From: an uncultured Clostridia bacterium
GTDB lineage: Bacteria; Bacillota; Clostridia; Peptostreptococcales; Anaerovoracaceae
NCBI GenBank assembly: GCA_938045615.1
Contig: CALIBC010000178.1
Location: forward strand, 62,001 to 126,000
Direction of reading: 5' to 3'
DNA length: 64,000 nucleotides
In this document: positions 42,740-52,137 of the stretch, piece by piece
Numbering within the stretch: position 1 is the stretch's first letter
Layout of the letters: each line of letters starts with the position of its first letter
Notes under the pieces: model-generated
What the model saw: the letters and a program-made list of their open reading frames with translations, nothing else
Database searches by the model: none
What the model was told of the DNA's origin: nothing
Program-made: the position numbers and the translations under genes

Positions 42740-43099
42740 TTATTTTGTGTGGGCTTGTTTTGCAGTTTCACAGAGTTTTGCGAAAGAATCCGCATCATGA
42801 ATGGCGATCTCGGAAAGCATCTTTCTGTTGATTTCCATTCCACTCTTTTTTAGTCCGTCCATCAAACGGCTGTAGCTGATTCCGTTTGCTCTGGCAGCCG
42901 CATTCACTCTTGCGATCCACAGCTTTCTGTAATCTCTTTTCTTGAGCTTTCTGCCTATGTATGCCGATCTGAGCGCTCTCATCACAGCCGGATTGGCTGC
43001 ACGGAAAACCTTGCTTTTCAGACCGTAAAAGCCCTTGGCCATTTTTAAAATTTTCTTATGTCTTTTATGGGCGTTGACACCCTTTTTAACTCTTGCCAT
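42740..43099 (-). CDS. rplT: 50S ribosomal protein L20
   Basis: Early assembly protein of the large subunit and, in Bacillus, the autogenous repressor of the infC-rpmI-rplT operon. [20 protein letters not shown] and [19 protein letters not shown] are diagnostic. 119 residues, full length. It lies 18 nt after rpmI. Confidence 0.98.
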   Translation of the reverse strand: MARVKKGVNAHKRHKKILKMAKGFYGLKSKVFRAANPAVMRALRSAYIGRKLKKRDYRKLWIARVNAAARANGISYSRLMDGLKKSGMEINRKMLSEIAIHDADSFAKLCETAKQAHTK

Positions 43100-43117
43100 C
43101 TTCTCTACCTCCCGAAA

Positions 43118-43318
43118 TTATTTTGCCATAGCTCTCAACATTCTCTTATGATCTGCGCTTGTCAGTATCGTCGACTTGCGCAGCCCCTGTTTTCTCTTAG
43201 GGGTCTTCTTTGTTAAGATGTGACTTTTGTATGCCTTATGTCTCCGGATCTTCCCGGAACCCGTGATTTTCAGTCTCTTGCATGCACCCCTATGGGATTT
43301 CATCTTGTTTTTAGCCAT
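43118..43318 (-). CDS. rpmI: 50S ribosomal protein L35
   Basis: 66-residue basic ribosomal protein: [35 protein letters not shown]. Complete. AGGAGG precedes ATG 43318. The 110-nt spacer from infC holds a degenerate copy of the infC 3' end (43357-43392). Confidence 0.98.
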   Translation of the reverse strand: MAKNKMKSHRGACKRLKITGSGKIRRHKAYKSHILTKKTPKRKQGLRKSTILTSADHKRMLRAMAK

Positions 43319-43356
43319 AATGATTCCTCCTGTTTCAATGTTTCTCCGATATCCCG

Positions 43357-43392
43357 GTTATTTCTTCTGTTTTTCGGCGTCTTCTGCGACAC
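43357..43392. repeat. Partial duplicate of the infC 3' end
   Basis: 36 bases here align with 43428-43464, the last codons of infC, at most positions with one base missing. The copy would encode AEDAEKQKK and a stop, against PKTAEKQKK and a stop in infC. It lies in the infC-rpmI spacer and looks like a tandem duplication remnant. Confidence 0.7.
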
Positions 43393-43428
43393 GTTCGTTC
43401 GAAAATGAAATGGGCAACGCCGGCAAAG

Positions 43429-43956
43429 TTATTTTTTCTGCTTTTCGGCCGTCTTCGGCGACAGGAACATCGTCAGACTCCTGCCCTCAAAGGATGGTTT
43501 TTTCTCTGTAGTTCCGAATTCACCGCACGCCTCGGCAAATGAATTCATTACTTCCCGCCCCTTGTTCACATAATCTCTTTCACGACCTCTGAAACGAAGG
43601 CTCACCTTCACCTTGTCGCCGTCCTTGAGAAATTTGCAGGCGGTCTTTGCCTTAACAAGAACATCGTGTTCTTCGATAAAAGTACTGAGACGTATCTCTT
43701 TTACCTGAATGGTCTTTTGCTTTTTTTTCGCCTCTTTTTTTCGCTTCTGCAACTCATATCGATACTTACCGTAGTCCAAAACTTTTGCTACAGGCGGGGT
43801 CGCGTTCGGGGAAATCTCCACCAGATCAAGCTTGCTTTTTTCCGCCAGATCCAGTGCGTCCGCCCTGCTCATGATCCCTACCATTTCGCCCGTTGAATCT
43901 ATCACTCTTAATTCCGCGGCGCGAATTTCTTCGTTGACTCTGCTTTCCTTGCTAAT
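43429..43956 (-). CDS. infC: Translation initiation factor IF-3, ATT start
   Basis: Keeps ribosomal subunits apart and checks start codons. I place the start at ATT 43954-43956: the translation from there, ISKESRVNEEIRAAELRVID, matches IF-3 N-termini, and GGGAGGG (43964-43970) lies 7 nt upstream. The first conventional start (GTG 43905) would cut off the start of the N domain. An AUU start is well known for infC and allows IF-3 to repress itself. ALDLAEKSKLDLVEI and the C-domain SLRFRGRERDYVNKG are clear. About 175 residues. Confidence 0.95.
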   Translation of the reverse strand: MSKESRVNEEIRAAELRVIDSTGEMVGIMSRADALDLAEKSKLDLVEISPNATPPVAKVLDYGKYRYELQKRKKEAKKKQKTIQVKEIRLSTFIEEHDVLVKAKTACKFLKDGDKVKVSLRFRGRERDYVNKGREVMNSFAEACGEFGTTEKKPSFEGRSLTMFLSPKTAEKQKK

Positions 43957-43974
43957 TTTCTTACCCTCCCAATT

Positions 43975-43999
43975 AAAAAAAACGGATACCGAGTACCCG
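43975..43999 (-). terminator. Attenuator-like terminator in the infC leader
   Basis: A 7-bp stem CGGGTAC/GTATCCG (one G-T pair) with a three-base loop, followed on the minus strand by eight T. It lies only 5 nt before the infC Shine-Dalgarno and about 110 nt after the predicted transcript start, the layout of the L20/IF-3 leader attenuators of Firmicutes. An alternative GC-rich pairing lies just upstream (44008-44030). Confidence 0.7.
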
Positions 44000-44106
44000 C
44001 TTCAAAAAGATCCGCCGGCTCCGCCGCGGTTCCTTAAATTATTTAACCAACAAACTCCATCGTCTGAAAGGTGAGAAGCGGATAACTTCTTCTTTGTTAC
44101 CGCACA

Positions 44107-44135
44107 AGTATACCATCCGGCAGACGGGCTGTCAA
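44107..44135 (-). promoter_or_regulatory. Sigma-A promoter of infC-rpmI-rplT
   Basis: Perfect -35 TTGACA (44130-44135), 17-base spacer and -10 TATACT (44107-44112). The transcript would begin near 44100, giving a leader of about 145 nt that contains the attenuator. Confidence 0.88.
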
Positions 44136-44192
44136 ACAATTTATTCAAAAATTTCCGGGGCGGCGCTTGCAGGGACGCCAAAAATCTCGGAA

Positions 44193-44230
44193 CATGCAAA
44201 AGGGGCGAGCCGAGCCCTCCCCTTTGCATG
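44193..44230 (-). terminator. Terminator of the metallo-beta-lactamase-fold gene
   Basis: Arms ATGCAAAAGGGG (44194-44205) and CCCCTTTGCAT (44219-44229), with a 13-base GC-rich loop. The minus-strand arm ends CCCCTTTTGC. It stands directly after the stop at 44236. Confidence 0.75.
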
Positions 44231-44235
44231 TCATA

Positions 44236-46434
44236 TTATCTCAGTCTGTACTTCCTGACCTTGGACCATGCGCCGTATATTTTCTTGCCCTTGAACTTCT
44301 TGTAGGCTCTCACCTTATAGTACATATTCTCCCTTCTCGGAGCCCGCAAAACCTTTGATTTGCTTTTCCCCCCGGCGTATGCCGCAACTTTGGTTCCTTT
44401 TTTGCGTTTGAATTTGGATATCTGATACCCCGATGCCGATTTAACTTTTTTCCAGCTCACGGTCACCTTTTGCAGGTTTCTGCGTTTTACTTTCACTCCC
44501 TTAACCTTTGCCGGTTTTTTAGGCGGTTTTGCCTTTGACCCGACCTCAAATCCGTCGGTTTTTCTGATCAGATAATCGCCGAACTTGTTCTCATACTTGA
44601 AGTACACAACTCCGCGGAATTTTCCTGACAATGTTGCGGTGTTTCCCTCTTTCCACTCATAATTGTTATATCCCGAATCATTATTTGAAAGTTGATAATA
44701 AACTTTTCCAAAATAGTAGTTTGGCGTGGATGTTACCGTAACAGGCTTGGAAGTCTTGGCATTGTAATTTTTAATGCGTGCCGCAGGATTTCGGAGTCCG
44801 GCAACCTGCTTTGTCCTATAGGCAAAATTCGGCGTTCCGTAACTCGAAACCGTTGTGTAATATGGTCTGTAGGAGCTGTATTTCTCAACCTTTTTGCCAT
44901 CCGAACTTGATATGTCAAAACTGTTTGCGGTCCACGTGCAAACGAGCGCCTCGTACTGCGTATTGTGCCTGTCGTCGTTGGTGACGTACACATTGGCTTC
45001 CACCAAATCTTTCATAGCGTACACATTCGGTTCGCCGTGATCCCTTCCGCAGCTGACAAGGACATTGTACGGCGTTATTTCTTTTACAAAATTCCAATTT
45101 GCCGAGTGCCCCTGCGACATGAACGGTTCATTGTATTTCCCGCCCGCAAAGTTGCTGTGCCCGTGATGCGCCGCTCTGTATATGTCGACATCCAGCAGAT
45201 CCTTATGATCGTGCAGTATCTGATCCTGTCTCTCTTTTTCAGCATCGGCGGCAAATATTGCCGATGTTCCGTCATAATCCACCCTGTACACGAGGGACTG
45301 ATTGTTCACTTTCGGTCCTGTGGTGATATCTTTTACCTTATCCTTGATAACCTCGGTAAAAGTATCCTTCACGTCACGATCCGTGTCCGTGAGCTGGGTA
45401 AGCTTAAGTCCTCCGATCTGTATTATATTCTCGCGGTTATCGTCCGCAACGGCAAGATCTATCTCTTTTTTTGCGTTCTGCGTAATGGCCTCGCGCTCAA
45501 AGTGACGGTAATTCCCCGAATTGTATACGGCGCCGTTGTAGTATACCTTTCCGATACTGAAATTATCGTTTGCAAGCAACGCACCTATTCCGCCTATGTG
45601 ATCCTGGTGTGCGTGCGTAACCACCACGTAATCCAGCTTCTTCACCCCGATTTTGTCCAAATATCTCATCACATCGCTGTACGTGCTCCTATAGTGATCG
45701 GTATTGAAGTAGTCGTGTATTAGATAATATGCAAAATCGTATGACAGCGAATATACATAACCTGTGATAAGCTCCAAAGTTTCACGTTCCTTGTCGCGTT
45801 CTTCCTTGGTCTTCTCACCCACCGAAGCCGGGATTTTGTAAGCGCTGACGCACCCCTTTGAACCCTCTTGAAATATGCCGCTTCCGTCTGCTATGTATTT
45901 GCGATAGAGTTCTATCATCTTTTCATATGTGTAGTCCGCTTTCTTTAAACTTGCGCCTTGCCCGTTTTTCAGGGCGATGTAATTCTCTATCCTGTCAAAA
46001 AATTCCTTATGTGCATTGTAGAATTTCTCTTCTTGACTGCCCGCCGCAACGCGTGCCTGCCTGAACTTTTTGACCCAAGCATCCGCATTCTTCCTTATGG
46101 CTTCATAATGCCAATTCTTCTCTTTGTCCGCATTGATTACACCGTTCTGATAGGTGACAAAGTTTCTCAAAAGATGCTCGCCGCTCTTTCCGTCTATCGG
46201 TGCGGGCGTTTGTGTGGTCATATTCTTTACGGAAGATTTCGCTCCCTGTGACGCATATCCCCCGTCAATCAGAATGTATTTACCCTCATTCTCCACCAAA
46301 GTCGCATCTCCGTTCCCCACGTTGATCAGATGAACCTTGAACGTATTTGCCGATCTTGCAAACGCAAAGTTCATTCCGGTCAACGCCAAAACAAACGACA
46401 TAGCAATAACCAATAATTTTCTCTTTAAAAGCAT
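44236..46434 (-). CDS. Secreted metallo-beta-lactamase-fold hydrolase with Fn3-like tail
   Basis: 732 residues. Signal peptide to about residue 27 (cleaved after FAFA). The N-terminal part VHLINVGNGDATLVENEGKY and VVTHAHQDHIGGIGALL, then RAAHHGHSNF, are the metal-binding motifs of ComEC-like metallo-beta-lactamase-fold proteins. A long insert (about 70-250) separates the first strand from the HxHxDH motif. From about 640 a basic Fn3-like domain follows (LQKVTVSWKKVKSASGYQIS). Activity is unknown; a phosphodiesterase or nuclease role is a family-based guess. It lacks an anchor; its basic tail may bind the wall. Confidence 0.85.
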   Translation of the reverse strand: MLLKRKLLVIAMSFVLALTGMNFAFARSANTFKVHLINVGNGDATLVENEGKYILIDGGYASQGAKSSVKNMTTQTPAPIDGKSGEHLLRNFVTYQNGVINADKEKNWHYEAIRKNADAWVKKFRQARVAAGSQEEKFYNAHKEFFDRIENYIALKNGQGASLKKADYTYEKMIELYRKYIADGSGIFQEGSKGCVSAYKIPASVGEKTKEERDKERETLELITGYVYSLSYDFAYYLIHDYFNTDHYRSTYSDVMRYLDKIGVKKLDYVVVTHAHQDHIGGIGALLANDNFSIGKVYYNGAVYNSGNYRHFEREAITQNAKKEIDLAVADDNRENIIQIGGLKLTQLTDTDRDVKDTFTEVIKDKVKDITTGPKVNNQSLVYRVDYDGTSAIFAADAEKERQDQILHDHKDLLDVDIYRAAHHGHSNFAGGKYNEPFMSQGHSANWNFVKEITPYNVLVSCGRDHGEPNVYAMKDLVEANVYVTNDDRHNTQYEALVCTWTANSFDISSSDGKKVEKYSSYRPYYTTVSSYGTPNFAYRTKQVAGLRNPAARIKNYNAKTSKPVTVTSTPNYYFGKVYYQLSNNDSGYNNYEWKEGNTATLSGKFRGVVYFKYENKFGDYLIRKTDGFEVGSKAKPPKKPAKVKGVKVKRRNLQKVTVSWKKVKSASGYQISKFKRKKGTKVAAYAGGKSKSKVLRAPRRENMYYKVRAYKKFKGKKIYGAWSKVRKYRLR

Positions 46435-46809
46435 GTCAATCTCCCTTTCCGTTCCCCTTTTACATTAACATGTGTTTACTTGCCGCAACAGCTCCATACC
46501 GTCTTGTCGTCACGGAAAATATCCTCAAAACCGCCGCCGGTTGCCTTCGCATATCCAATATACCATTTTTTTGCAACCTTTTCAAAGAAAAATTGGAACA
46601 GAACCGGGCGCGTATGAAAATACTTATGAAAATTCCCGGCTATGCGCATGAAAATCTCATTTTGCAAAAGGGGCGCCGGCAATGCCGACGCCCATCTTGT
46701 TTAAAAGAGTAATTCTATGAACAACATATCTTGTTTTCTCTTTTGTTAAGCTTCCGGATCCTGCCCTCCTCTCCGGTATAGGGTTTGAGGTGGCTTTTTT
46801 CTTTCCCGC
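46435..46809. other. Intergenic region with duplicated 3' flank
   Basis: 375 nt without a gene. The hairpin at 46671-46693 and the following ~70 bases to about 46749 are a near copy of 52321-52399, the 3' flank of the next surface-protein gene. Nothing else is recognised. Confidence 0.6.
46671..46693 (-). terminator. Terminator of surface protein gene 1 (duplicated element)
   Basis: Hairpin GGGCG.CGGC.AAT.GCCG.CGCCC, followed on the minus strand by CTTTTGC. Its sequence is repeated at 52321-52343 downstream of the giant gene. Confidence 0.65.
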
Positions 46810-49800
46810 TTATCTTGCTCTCTTTGCCTTCTTGGCTTTCTTCTTAGGTGCAATCTTCACAAGTCCAAAGTACATCTTCTTAAGGTCGCCCTTGGTGTTG
46901 AAGTATACCGTCTTGGTCTTCTTGTCGAAGCTTGCCTTGTATAGTCCGCCCTTCTTCAGCAGACTGAACGCCTTCTTCGCTTTTCTGCCTTTGGCCTTCT
47001 TGGCTTTCTTGCCGAGCAGTTTCATCATCTTGAACTTGGTCTTTGTCTTTACCTTGCCAACAGATGCGATTCCTACGTTGTTGAGTTTCGCTATCCGCTT
47101 GCCCGATACCGTCATGTCAAGCATGTATACCTTGCCCTTGAAGATCTTCTTCTTGAGAGCCTTGGACTTGATGAACTTCTTGCTCTTTGTCGCTACCTTG
47201 AAGTATGTCTTGGTGTTGCCCGCACTATACAGAGCTTTGAACTCTTCCGGGCTCATCCTTACGGAGATGTTCTTCACGGTAAGTCCCATGTAGCTGTACT
47301 TGCCCTCTGCCATGTCTTTCTGCTGCTGCGGTGTCAGGGTGATCGTCTTTGAGCTCTTGATGAGCAGTGGACTTCTTCCCGTCTTGTCCGCATTAGGTGT
47401 CACAGGTGCCGCAGGTTTTGCAGGCGTTGCAGGCTTTGGCTGCTCAGGCTTTTTGCCATCAGGCATTGCAGGCTGCGCATTCTTCTTCAGACTTGCGACA
47501 AACGTCGTGTCCTTGTTGATCTCAAGGTCTTTCACTCTGTCAGCACTGTAGATATTATTGGTTCCTTCCATCTTCCAGCCTTCAAACGTGTATCCCTCAA
47601 CCTTCGGTTCTTCAGGTACTTTTTCAAGTTTCTTTCCGCTTACGACTTTCTGTATGTCTACAATCTTTCCGTCTACCGCGAAGATTACAAGTTTGTGTCC
47701 CGCAGACACTTCCTCATACTTTGCAACGTATGTGGCGTTTTCGGAAATCTTAACCTTTCCTAGGGCATCCTTGGTATAGATGTCGCCCGTACCGTCTTTC
47801 TGCCAGCCGATTAACCTGTGGCCTTCCTTTGCAGGCGCGTCAGGTACGTTTGCAGGCGTCTTACCGGATTCAACGTACTCGATTCCGACAATCTTGTCAT
47901 TCGCCTTGTAAGTCACAATTCGTTCTTCCGCTTTCAGTTCTTCGTACTGCGCGGTGATCTCAGTGTCTTCGGTGAACTTACCCTTCAGGTCTTTGCTCCA
48001 GCCGCTGAACTTGTAGCCGTCGGCAGCCTTGACCTTAGGAGCGTTGTCTTTGAGATCGACTTCAACGTTATTCTTGACGTAGAAGCTCGTGTCTCCGCCC
48101 GTAAACTCTTTACCGTGCTCGCCGAGGTTGAACGTCACCTTTACGTATTCTTCCGACGGTTTTGGATCCGTTCCCGGCTCAATGTTTTCAAGTTTCTTGT
48201 ACTCAGCCGTTATCGTTGTGTCTTCAGCAAACTTACCTTTCAGGTCTTTGCTCCAGCCGCTGAACCTGTATCCGTCCGCAGCCTTGACCTTTGGTGCGTT
48301 GTCCTTGAGATCGACTTCAACGTTATTCTTGACGTAGAAGCTCGTGTCGTCGCCGGTGAATTCTTTACCGTGCTCACCGAGGTTGAACGTCACCTTTACA
48401 TAAGCTTCCGAAGGTTTAGGATCCGTTCCCGGCTCGATGTTCTCAAGCTTTTTATAGAGTGCGATAATACTTATATCTTCCGTAAATCTGCCTTTGAATG
48501 CTTTGCTCCAGCCGGTGAACTTGTATCCATCCTTTGGAAGAATCTTAGGCGCTTCAAGCTCAACATCCACATTCTTCTTGACGTAAAAGCTCGTGTCGCC
48601 GCCGGTGAATTCCTTACCGTATTCGCCGAGTTTGAACGTCACCTTTACGTAGTCTTTCGACGGTTTTGGATCCGTTCCCGGCTCAACATCTTTGAGTTTA
48701 TTGTACTGTGCGGTTATCGTCGTGTCTTCCGCGAATTTGCCCTTAATCTCTTTGCTCCAACCGGTGAACCTGTAGCCGTCCGCAGCCTTAACCTTAGGCG
48801 CATGCTCTTTCAGGTCAACGTCAACGTTCTTCTTGACATCAACTACCGTCTTTCCTTCAAGGCTTCCGTGTTCACCCTGCACAAACGTTATTCTCGCATA
48901 GGCTTCCGACGGTTTTGGATCTTTCGGGTCATTCGGTACTATGATATCTTCGGTATGGATCTCCTCATACCGTGCGGTTATCGTCGCATCTTCCGTGAAC
49001 TTGCCCTCAAGGTTCTTGCTCCAGCCGGTGAACTTGTAGCCGTCCGCAGCCTTAACCTTAGGCGCATAGTCCGTCAGATCGTACTCCCTATCGTTTCTTA
49101 TGGCAAAAACTTTATCTCCTGTAAGCTCGCCGTGTTCACCTTTATCAAATGTCACTTTGACAAACCCTTCAGGAAGTTTCTCGCCTGGGTCTACTGCTGT
49201 CGGCTTATCATTGCTAAGGTATTTTGCCGTTATCACGGTATCGCTATCAAAGGTGTCCTCAAGCGGTTTATCCCATTTATGGAATGTGTATCCCGGATTT
49301 GCCTTTGCCTTACCCTTTGCTATATCCGTAAGATCAATTCTCTTGTCCTTTCTTACGAAATATTTACTTTCGCCCTCAATGCTTCCTTCGGCATCCGAAC
49401 CAAACGTTACTTTGACGTAATCCTTTGCATATTCACCGGAACCCCAGTCATCCGACACATCGCCCTTCGGTATTATGTCGGCTCTATATGCTACCTTGCA
49501 GCTTTCAGGCGCACCCCACGGCTTATCCTTGGCAAAAGGGCAATCCGATTTAGGCATATCAACGTAGATAAAGCTCATCCCGATCGAGTTTTTAAACGCA
49601 TCCGATGACATTTCTTCAACGTTTTCCGGGATCACCATCGACTTAAGTGACGTATTTCCTCCAAACGCCTCCTTGCCTATGTATTTAAGAGTCGTCGGAA
49701 GCTTCAACTCTTTGAGGTTCTTGTTTTCACTTATCCCTTGCTTCTCTATTCTTTCAATCCCTTCCGGAAGAGTAATACTTGTCACATGATCACACTTATG

Positions 49801-52137
49801 GAATGCATCGTAAGCTATATTCTTAACGACAATACCCTCTATTCTCGATGGAACCACTACATTGGCGGGCGTCTCACCGTTTGCCGTTTCAAAATATTTA
49901 AGTATGGTTCCGTTTGCTTTATCAAATAGATAATGGGACGTTTTCTCTGTGTCTTTAAATATAATTTGTATATTTTTTTTCTTTAACCCTATAAGGTAAT
50001 CTCCGGCTGCTTTCGTGACCGTTTTATTGAATTCATCCTCTGTTTTGTCAATGTATATATACTCAAGATTTATACAGCCGTCAAATGCGCCGTCACCGGA
50101 GGATCCGCGGTGGATATCTTGGAATGTGTCCGGCAGTCCTATAGCTGTCAAAGCATAGCAACCGGCAAAACTCTCATTCGTAATACTTCTGACTCCTCTT
50201 TCAAATATCACGCTTTTTAGACTTCCGCAGTCCAGGAATGCTCGCCAGGCTATGTTGGCTTTCGGCAATGTTATTTTTTCCAAATCACCGCAACCTTCAA
50301 ATGCACGATCGCCTATTGCCTCTACACTGTTCGGGATCGTGACATTCTTTAGACTGTGGCATTTCCAAAATGCAAAAGCACCGATTTCTGTCATGCCTTC
50401 CTGAATTGTAACACTTTCCAACTTAGGGCAAGCGGCAAACGCCCCCTCTTGAAGTTTAGTTACGCTGCCGGGAATCGTGACGCTCATTAAATTATCGCAG
50501 CCTGCAAATGCCTTCTCCCCAATTTTTTCCACCTTCACTCCATCTATATGGCTTGGTATTTTTACCTCAGTTGGTGCAGGGTCTTCCGATTCACCGAAGT
50601 ATTTCAATATAGTGCCGGTCGACTTTTCGAAATTATACATCCCTGTCGGAACAGGCTCTCCTCTGTAATAGATTATGGAATGTTCTGCTTCCCATCCATT
50701 TTCTTTCCCTGCCAACGGTGATATTTTCCTGTCCCCGTCGACATATATCGTTTTGAGTTTATGACAATTCCTGAACGCAGCACTTCCTATGTCGATCACG
50801 CTGCCGGGGATTTCAATGCTGCTTAAATTCCTGCATCTCCAAAATGCCATATATCCAATTTGAGTTACCCCACTTGGTATGCTGATGCTCCTCAAACTAC
50901 CGCATCCCAAAAATGCTCCGGCTTCAATTTGAGTTACTCCACTTGGAATCGTGACGCTTTTTAAACTCTCGCATCCCAAAAATGAATCCTTTCCAATTTT
51001 TTTTACTTCCACCCCGTCTATCCGGCTTGGTATTTTAAGGTCAGCGGGTGCAGGGTCGTCCGCTTCACCGAAGTATCTTGATATAGTGCCCGTTGCCTTA
51101 TCAAATTCGTATAGGTCTGTGGGAACAGTTTCTCCTCTGTAATAGATTCTGGCATAGCGCGGCGCACCCCATGGTTTTGCCGAAGCTATCGGAGACGTTT
51201 TTCTGTCCTGATCAACATATATTGTTTTGAGTTTACTGTGCGCAAACGCATCTCCCCACAGGTTCGTAACACTATCAGGAATTGTAATGGCGGTTAAAGC
51301 GGTACATCCACTGAATGCCAACCTTCCAATATGGGTTACTCCGCTCGAGATTGTTACACTTTTTAAACTCTTGCATAGATTAAACGCACCGTTTTCTATG
51401 TGAGTTACGGTATTCGGGATTGTTATACTTTTTAAACTCTTACATCCCTCAAATGCATCCTTTCCGATTTTTTTTACTTTCACTCCATCTATGTAGCTCG
51501 GTATTTTTATCACATCGGGTGCAGAATTATCAAAACTGCCTTTGTGCCCCAAAACAGTGCCTGTTGCCTTGTCAAATTTGTACAAAATTGTGGGATCGGA
51601 TTCTCCTCTGTAATATATTCTGGCATCGCCTGCACCCCATCTCGACTCATTCAAAGTTAAATTTGACATTATCCTGTCATGATCTATATAAATTCTTTTT
51701 AGTTTACTGCATCCGGCAAAAGCATCAACGCCTATAGCTTTTACACTGTTTGGAACGGTGATGCTTGTCAAATTCTTGCATCCGATAAACGCTTCTCTAC
51801 CAATACTGGACACGTCTATACCGTCTATCTTAGCAGGTATAACCACTTCCGTCGGCGCTCCGAATTCATATCGCTTGAATAGTTTTATCGCACCAAACTT
51901 TGGATCAAACTTAAAATACTTCGCATCTGTTTCATCTGTTCCCGTATCTTTAATCGTTGTCTTTTTGACCTGTTTGAGCTGTTTGAGCTGTTCGTCCTGC
52001 TTTTTACCGCTCTCATTTGCGGCAAAAGCACGATCGAAAGGAATGTAGGTTGCAACGATCGCAAAGGTAAGCAGTATCGTCAGCAGCCTGCGTTTCATGG
52101 TCGTGACGGTCGTTTTCTTTCTACTTGAAGCATCCAT
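46810..52137 (-). CDS. BspA-like leucine-rich repeat surface protein with Lys-rich C-terminus
   Basis: About 1775 residues. Signal peptide (cleavage after DRAFA near 39). Residues about 75-890 are BspA/TreponemaP-type LRRs (pattern VTxIGxxAFxGCxxLxSITIP) arranged in larger modules of about 150 residues that begin YYRGExVPT..FDKATGTI. Then eight InlB-B/Listeria-Bacteroides type repeats of about 85 residues, two of them nearly identical. A Pro/Ala linker leads to the ~188-residue Lys-rich domain (about 50 Lys). There is no LPxTG, GW or SLH motif. ATG 52137 follows GAAGGAG. BspA-like proteins of oral bacteria bind host proteins; adhesion is inferred. Confidence 0.9.
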   Translation of the reverse strand: MDASSRKKTTVTTMKRRLLTILLTFAIVATYIPFDRAFAANESGKKQDEQLKQLKQVKKTTIKDTGTDETDAKYFKFDPKFGAIKLFKRYEFGAPTEVVIPAKIDGIDVSSIGREAFIGCKNLTSITVPNSVKAIGVDAFAGCSKLKRIYIDHDRIMSNLTLNESRWGAGDARIYYRGESDPTILYKFDKATGTVLGHKGSFDNSAPDVIKIPSYIDGVKVKKIGKDAFEGCKSLKSITIPNTVTHIENGAFNLCKSLKSVTISSGVTHIGRLAFSGCTALTAITIPDSVTNLWGDAFAHSKLKTIYVDQDRKTSPIASAKPWGAPRYARIYYRGETVPTDLYEFDKATGTISRYFGEADDPAPADLKIPSRIDGVEVKKIGKDSFLGCESLKSVTIPSGVTQIEAGAFLGCGSLRSISIPSGVTQIGYMAFWRCRNLSSIEIPGSVIDIGSAAFRNCHKLKTIYVDGDRKISPLAGKENGWEAEHSIIYYRGEPVPTGMYNFEKSTGTILKYFGESEDPAPTEVKIPSHIDGVKVEKIGEKAFAGCDNLMSVTIPGSVTKLQEGAFAACPKLESVTIQEGMTEIGAFAFWKCHSLKNVTIPNSVEAIGDRAFEGCGDLEKITLPKANIAWRAFLDCGSLKSVIFERGVRSITNESFAGCYALTAIGLPDTFQDIHRGSSGDGAFDGCINLEYIYIDKTEDEFNKTVTKAAGDYLIGLKKKNIQIIFKDTEKTSHYLFDKANGTILKYFETANGETPANVVVPSRIEGIVVKNIAYDAFHKCDHVTSITLPEGIERIEKQGISENKNLKELKLPTTLKYIGKEAFGGNTSLKSMVIPENVEEMSSDAFKNSIGMSFIYVDMPKSDCPFAKDKPWGAPESCKVAYRADIIPKGDVSDDWGSGEYAKDYVKVTFGSDAEGSIEGESKYFVRKDKRIDLTDIAKGKAKANPGYTFHKWDKPLEDTFDSDTVITAKYLSNDKPTAVDPGEKLPEGFVKVTFDKGEHGELTGDKVFAIRNDREYDLTDYAPKVKAADGYKFTGWSKNLEGKFTEDATITARYEEIHTEDIIVPNDPKDPKPSEAYARITFVQGEHGSLEGKTVVDVKKNVDVDLKEHAPKVKAADGYRFTGWSKEIKGKFAEDTTITAQYNKLKDVEPGTDPKPSKDYVKVTFKLGEYGKEFTGGDTSFYVKKNVDVELEAPKILPKDGYKFTGWSKAFKGRFTEDISIIALYKKLENIEPGTDPKPSEAYVKVTFNLGEHGKEFTGDDTSFYVKNNVEVDLKDNAPKVKAADGYRFSGWSKDLKGKFAEDTTITAEYKKLENIEPGTDPKPSEEYVKVTFNLGEHGKEFTGGDTSFYVKNNVEVDLKDNAPKVKAADGYKFSGWSKDLKGKFTEDTEITAQYEELKAEERIVTYKANDKIVGIEYVESGKTPANVPDAPAKEGHRLIGWQKDGTGDIYTKDALGKVKISENATYVAKYEEVSAGHKLVIFAVDGKIVDIQKVVSGKKLEKVPEEPKVEGYTFEGWKMEGTNNIYSADRVKDLEINKDTTFVASLKKNAQPAMPDGKKPEQPKPATPAKPAAPVTPNADKTGRSPLLIKSSKTITLTPQQQKDMAEGKYSYMGLTVKNISVRMSPEEFKALYSAGNTKTYFKVATKSKKFIKSKALKKKIFKGKVYMLDMTVSGKRIAKLNNVGIASVGKVKTKTKFKMMKLLGKKAKKAKGRKAKKAFSLLKKGGLYKASFDKKTKTVYFNTKGDLKKMYFGLVKIAPKKKAKKAKRAR

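Noticed and set aside
47818..49608. Long plus-strand open frame (596 codons), with similar ones at 53347-54723, 55168-56676 and 56845-58143
   Set aside because: They are antisense to the tandem repeats of the surface protein genes. The repeat length is a multiple of three and stop-free on the other strand, so the frames repeat the same artefact; no start signals or domain patterns.
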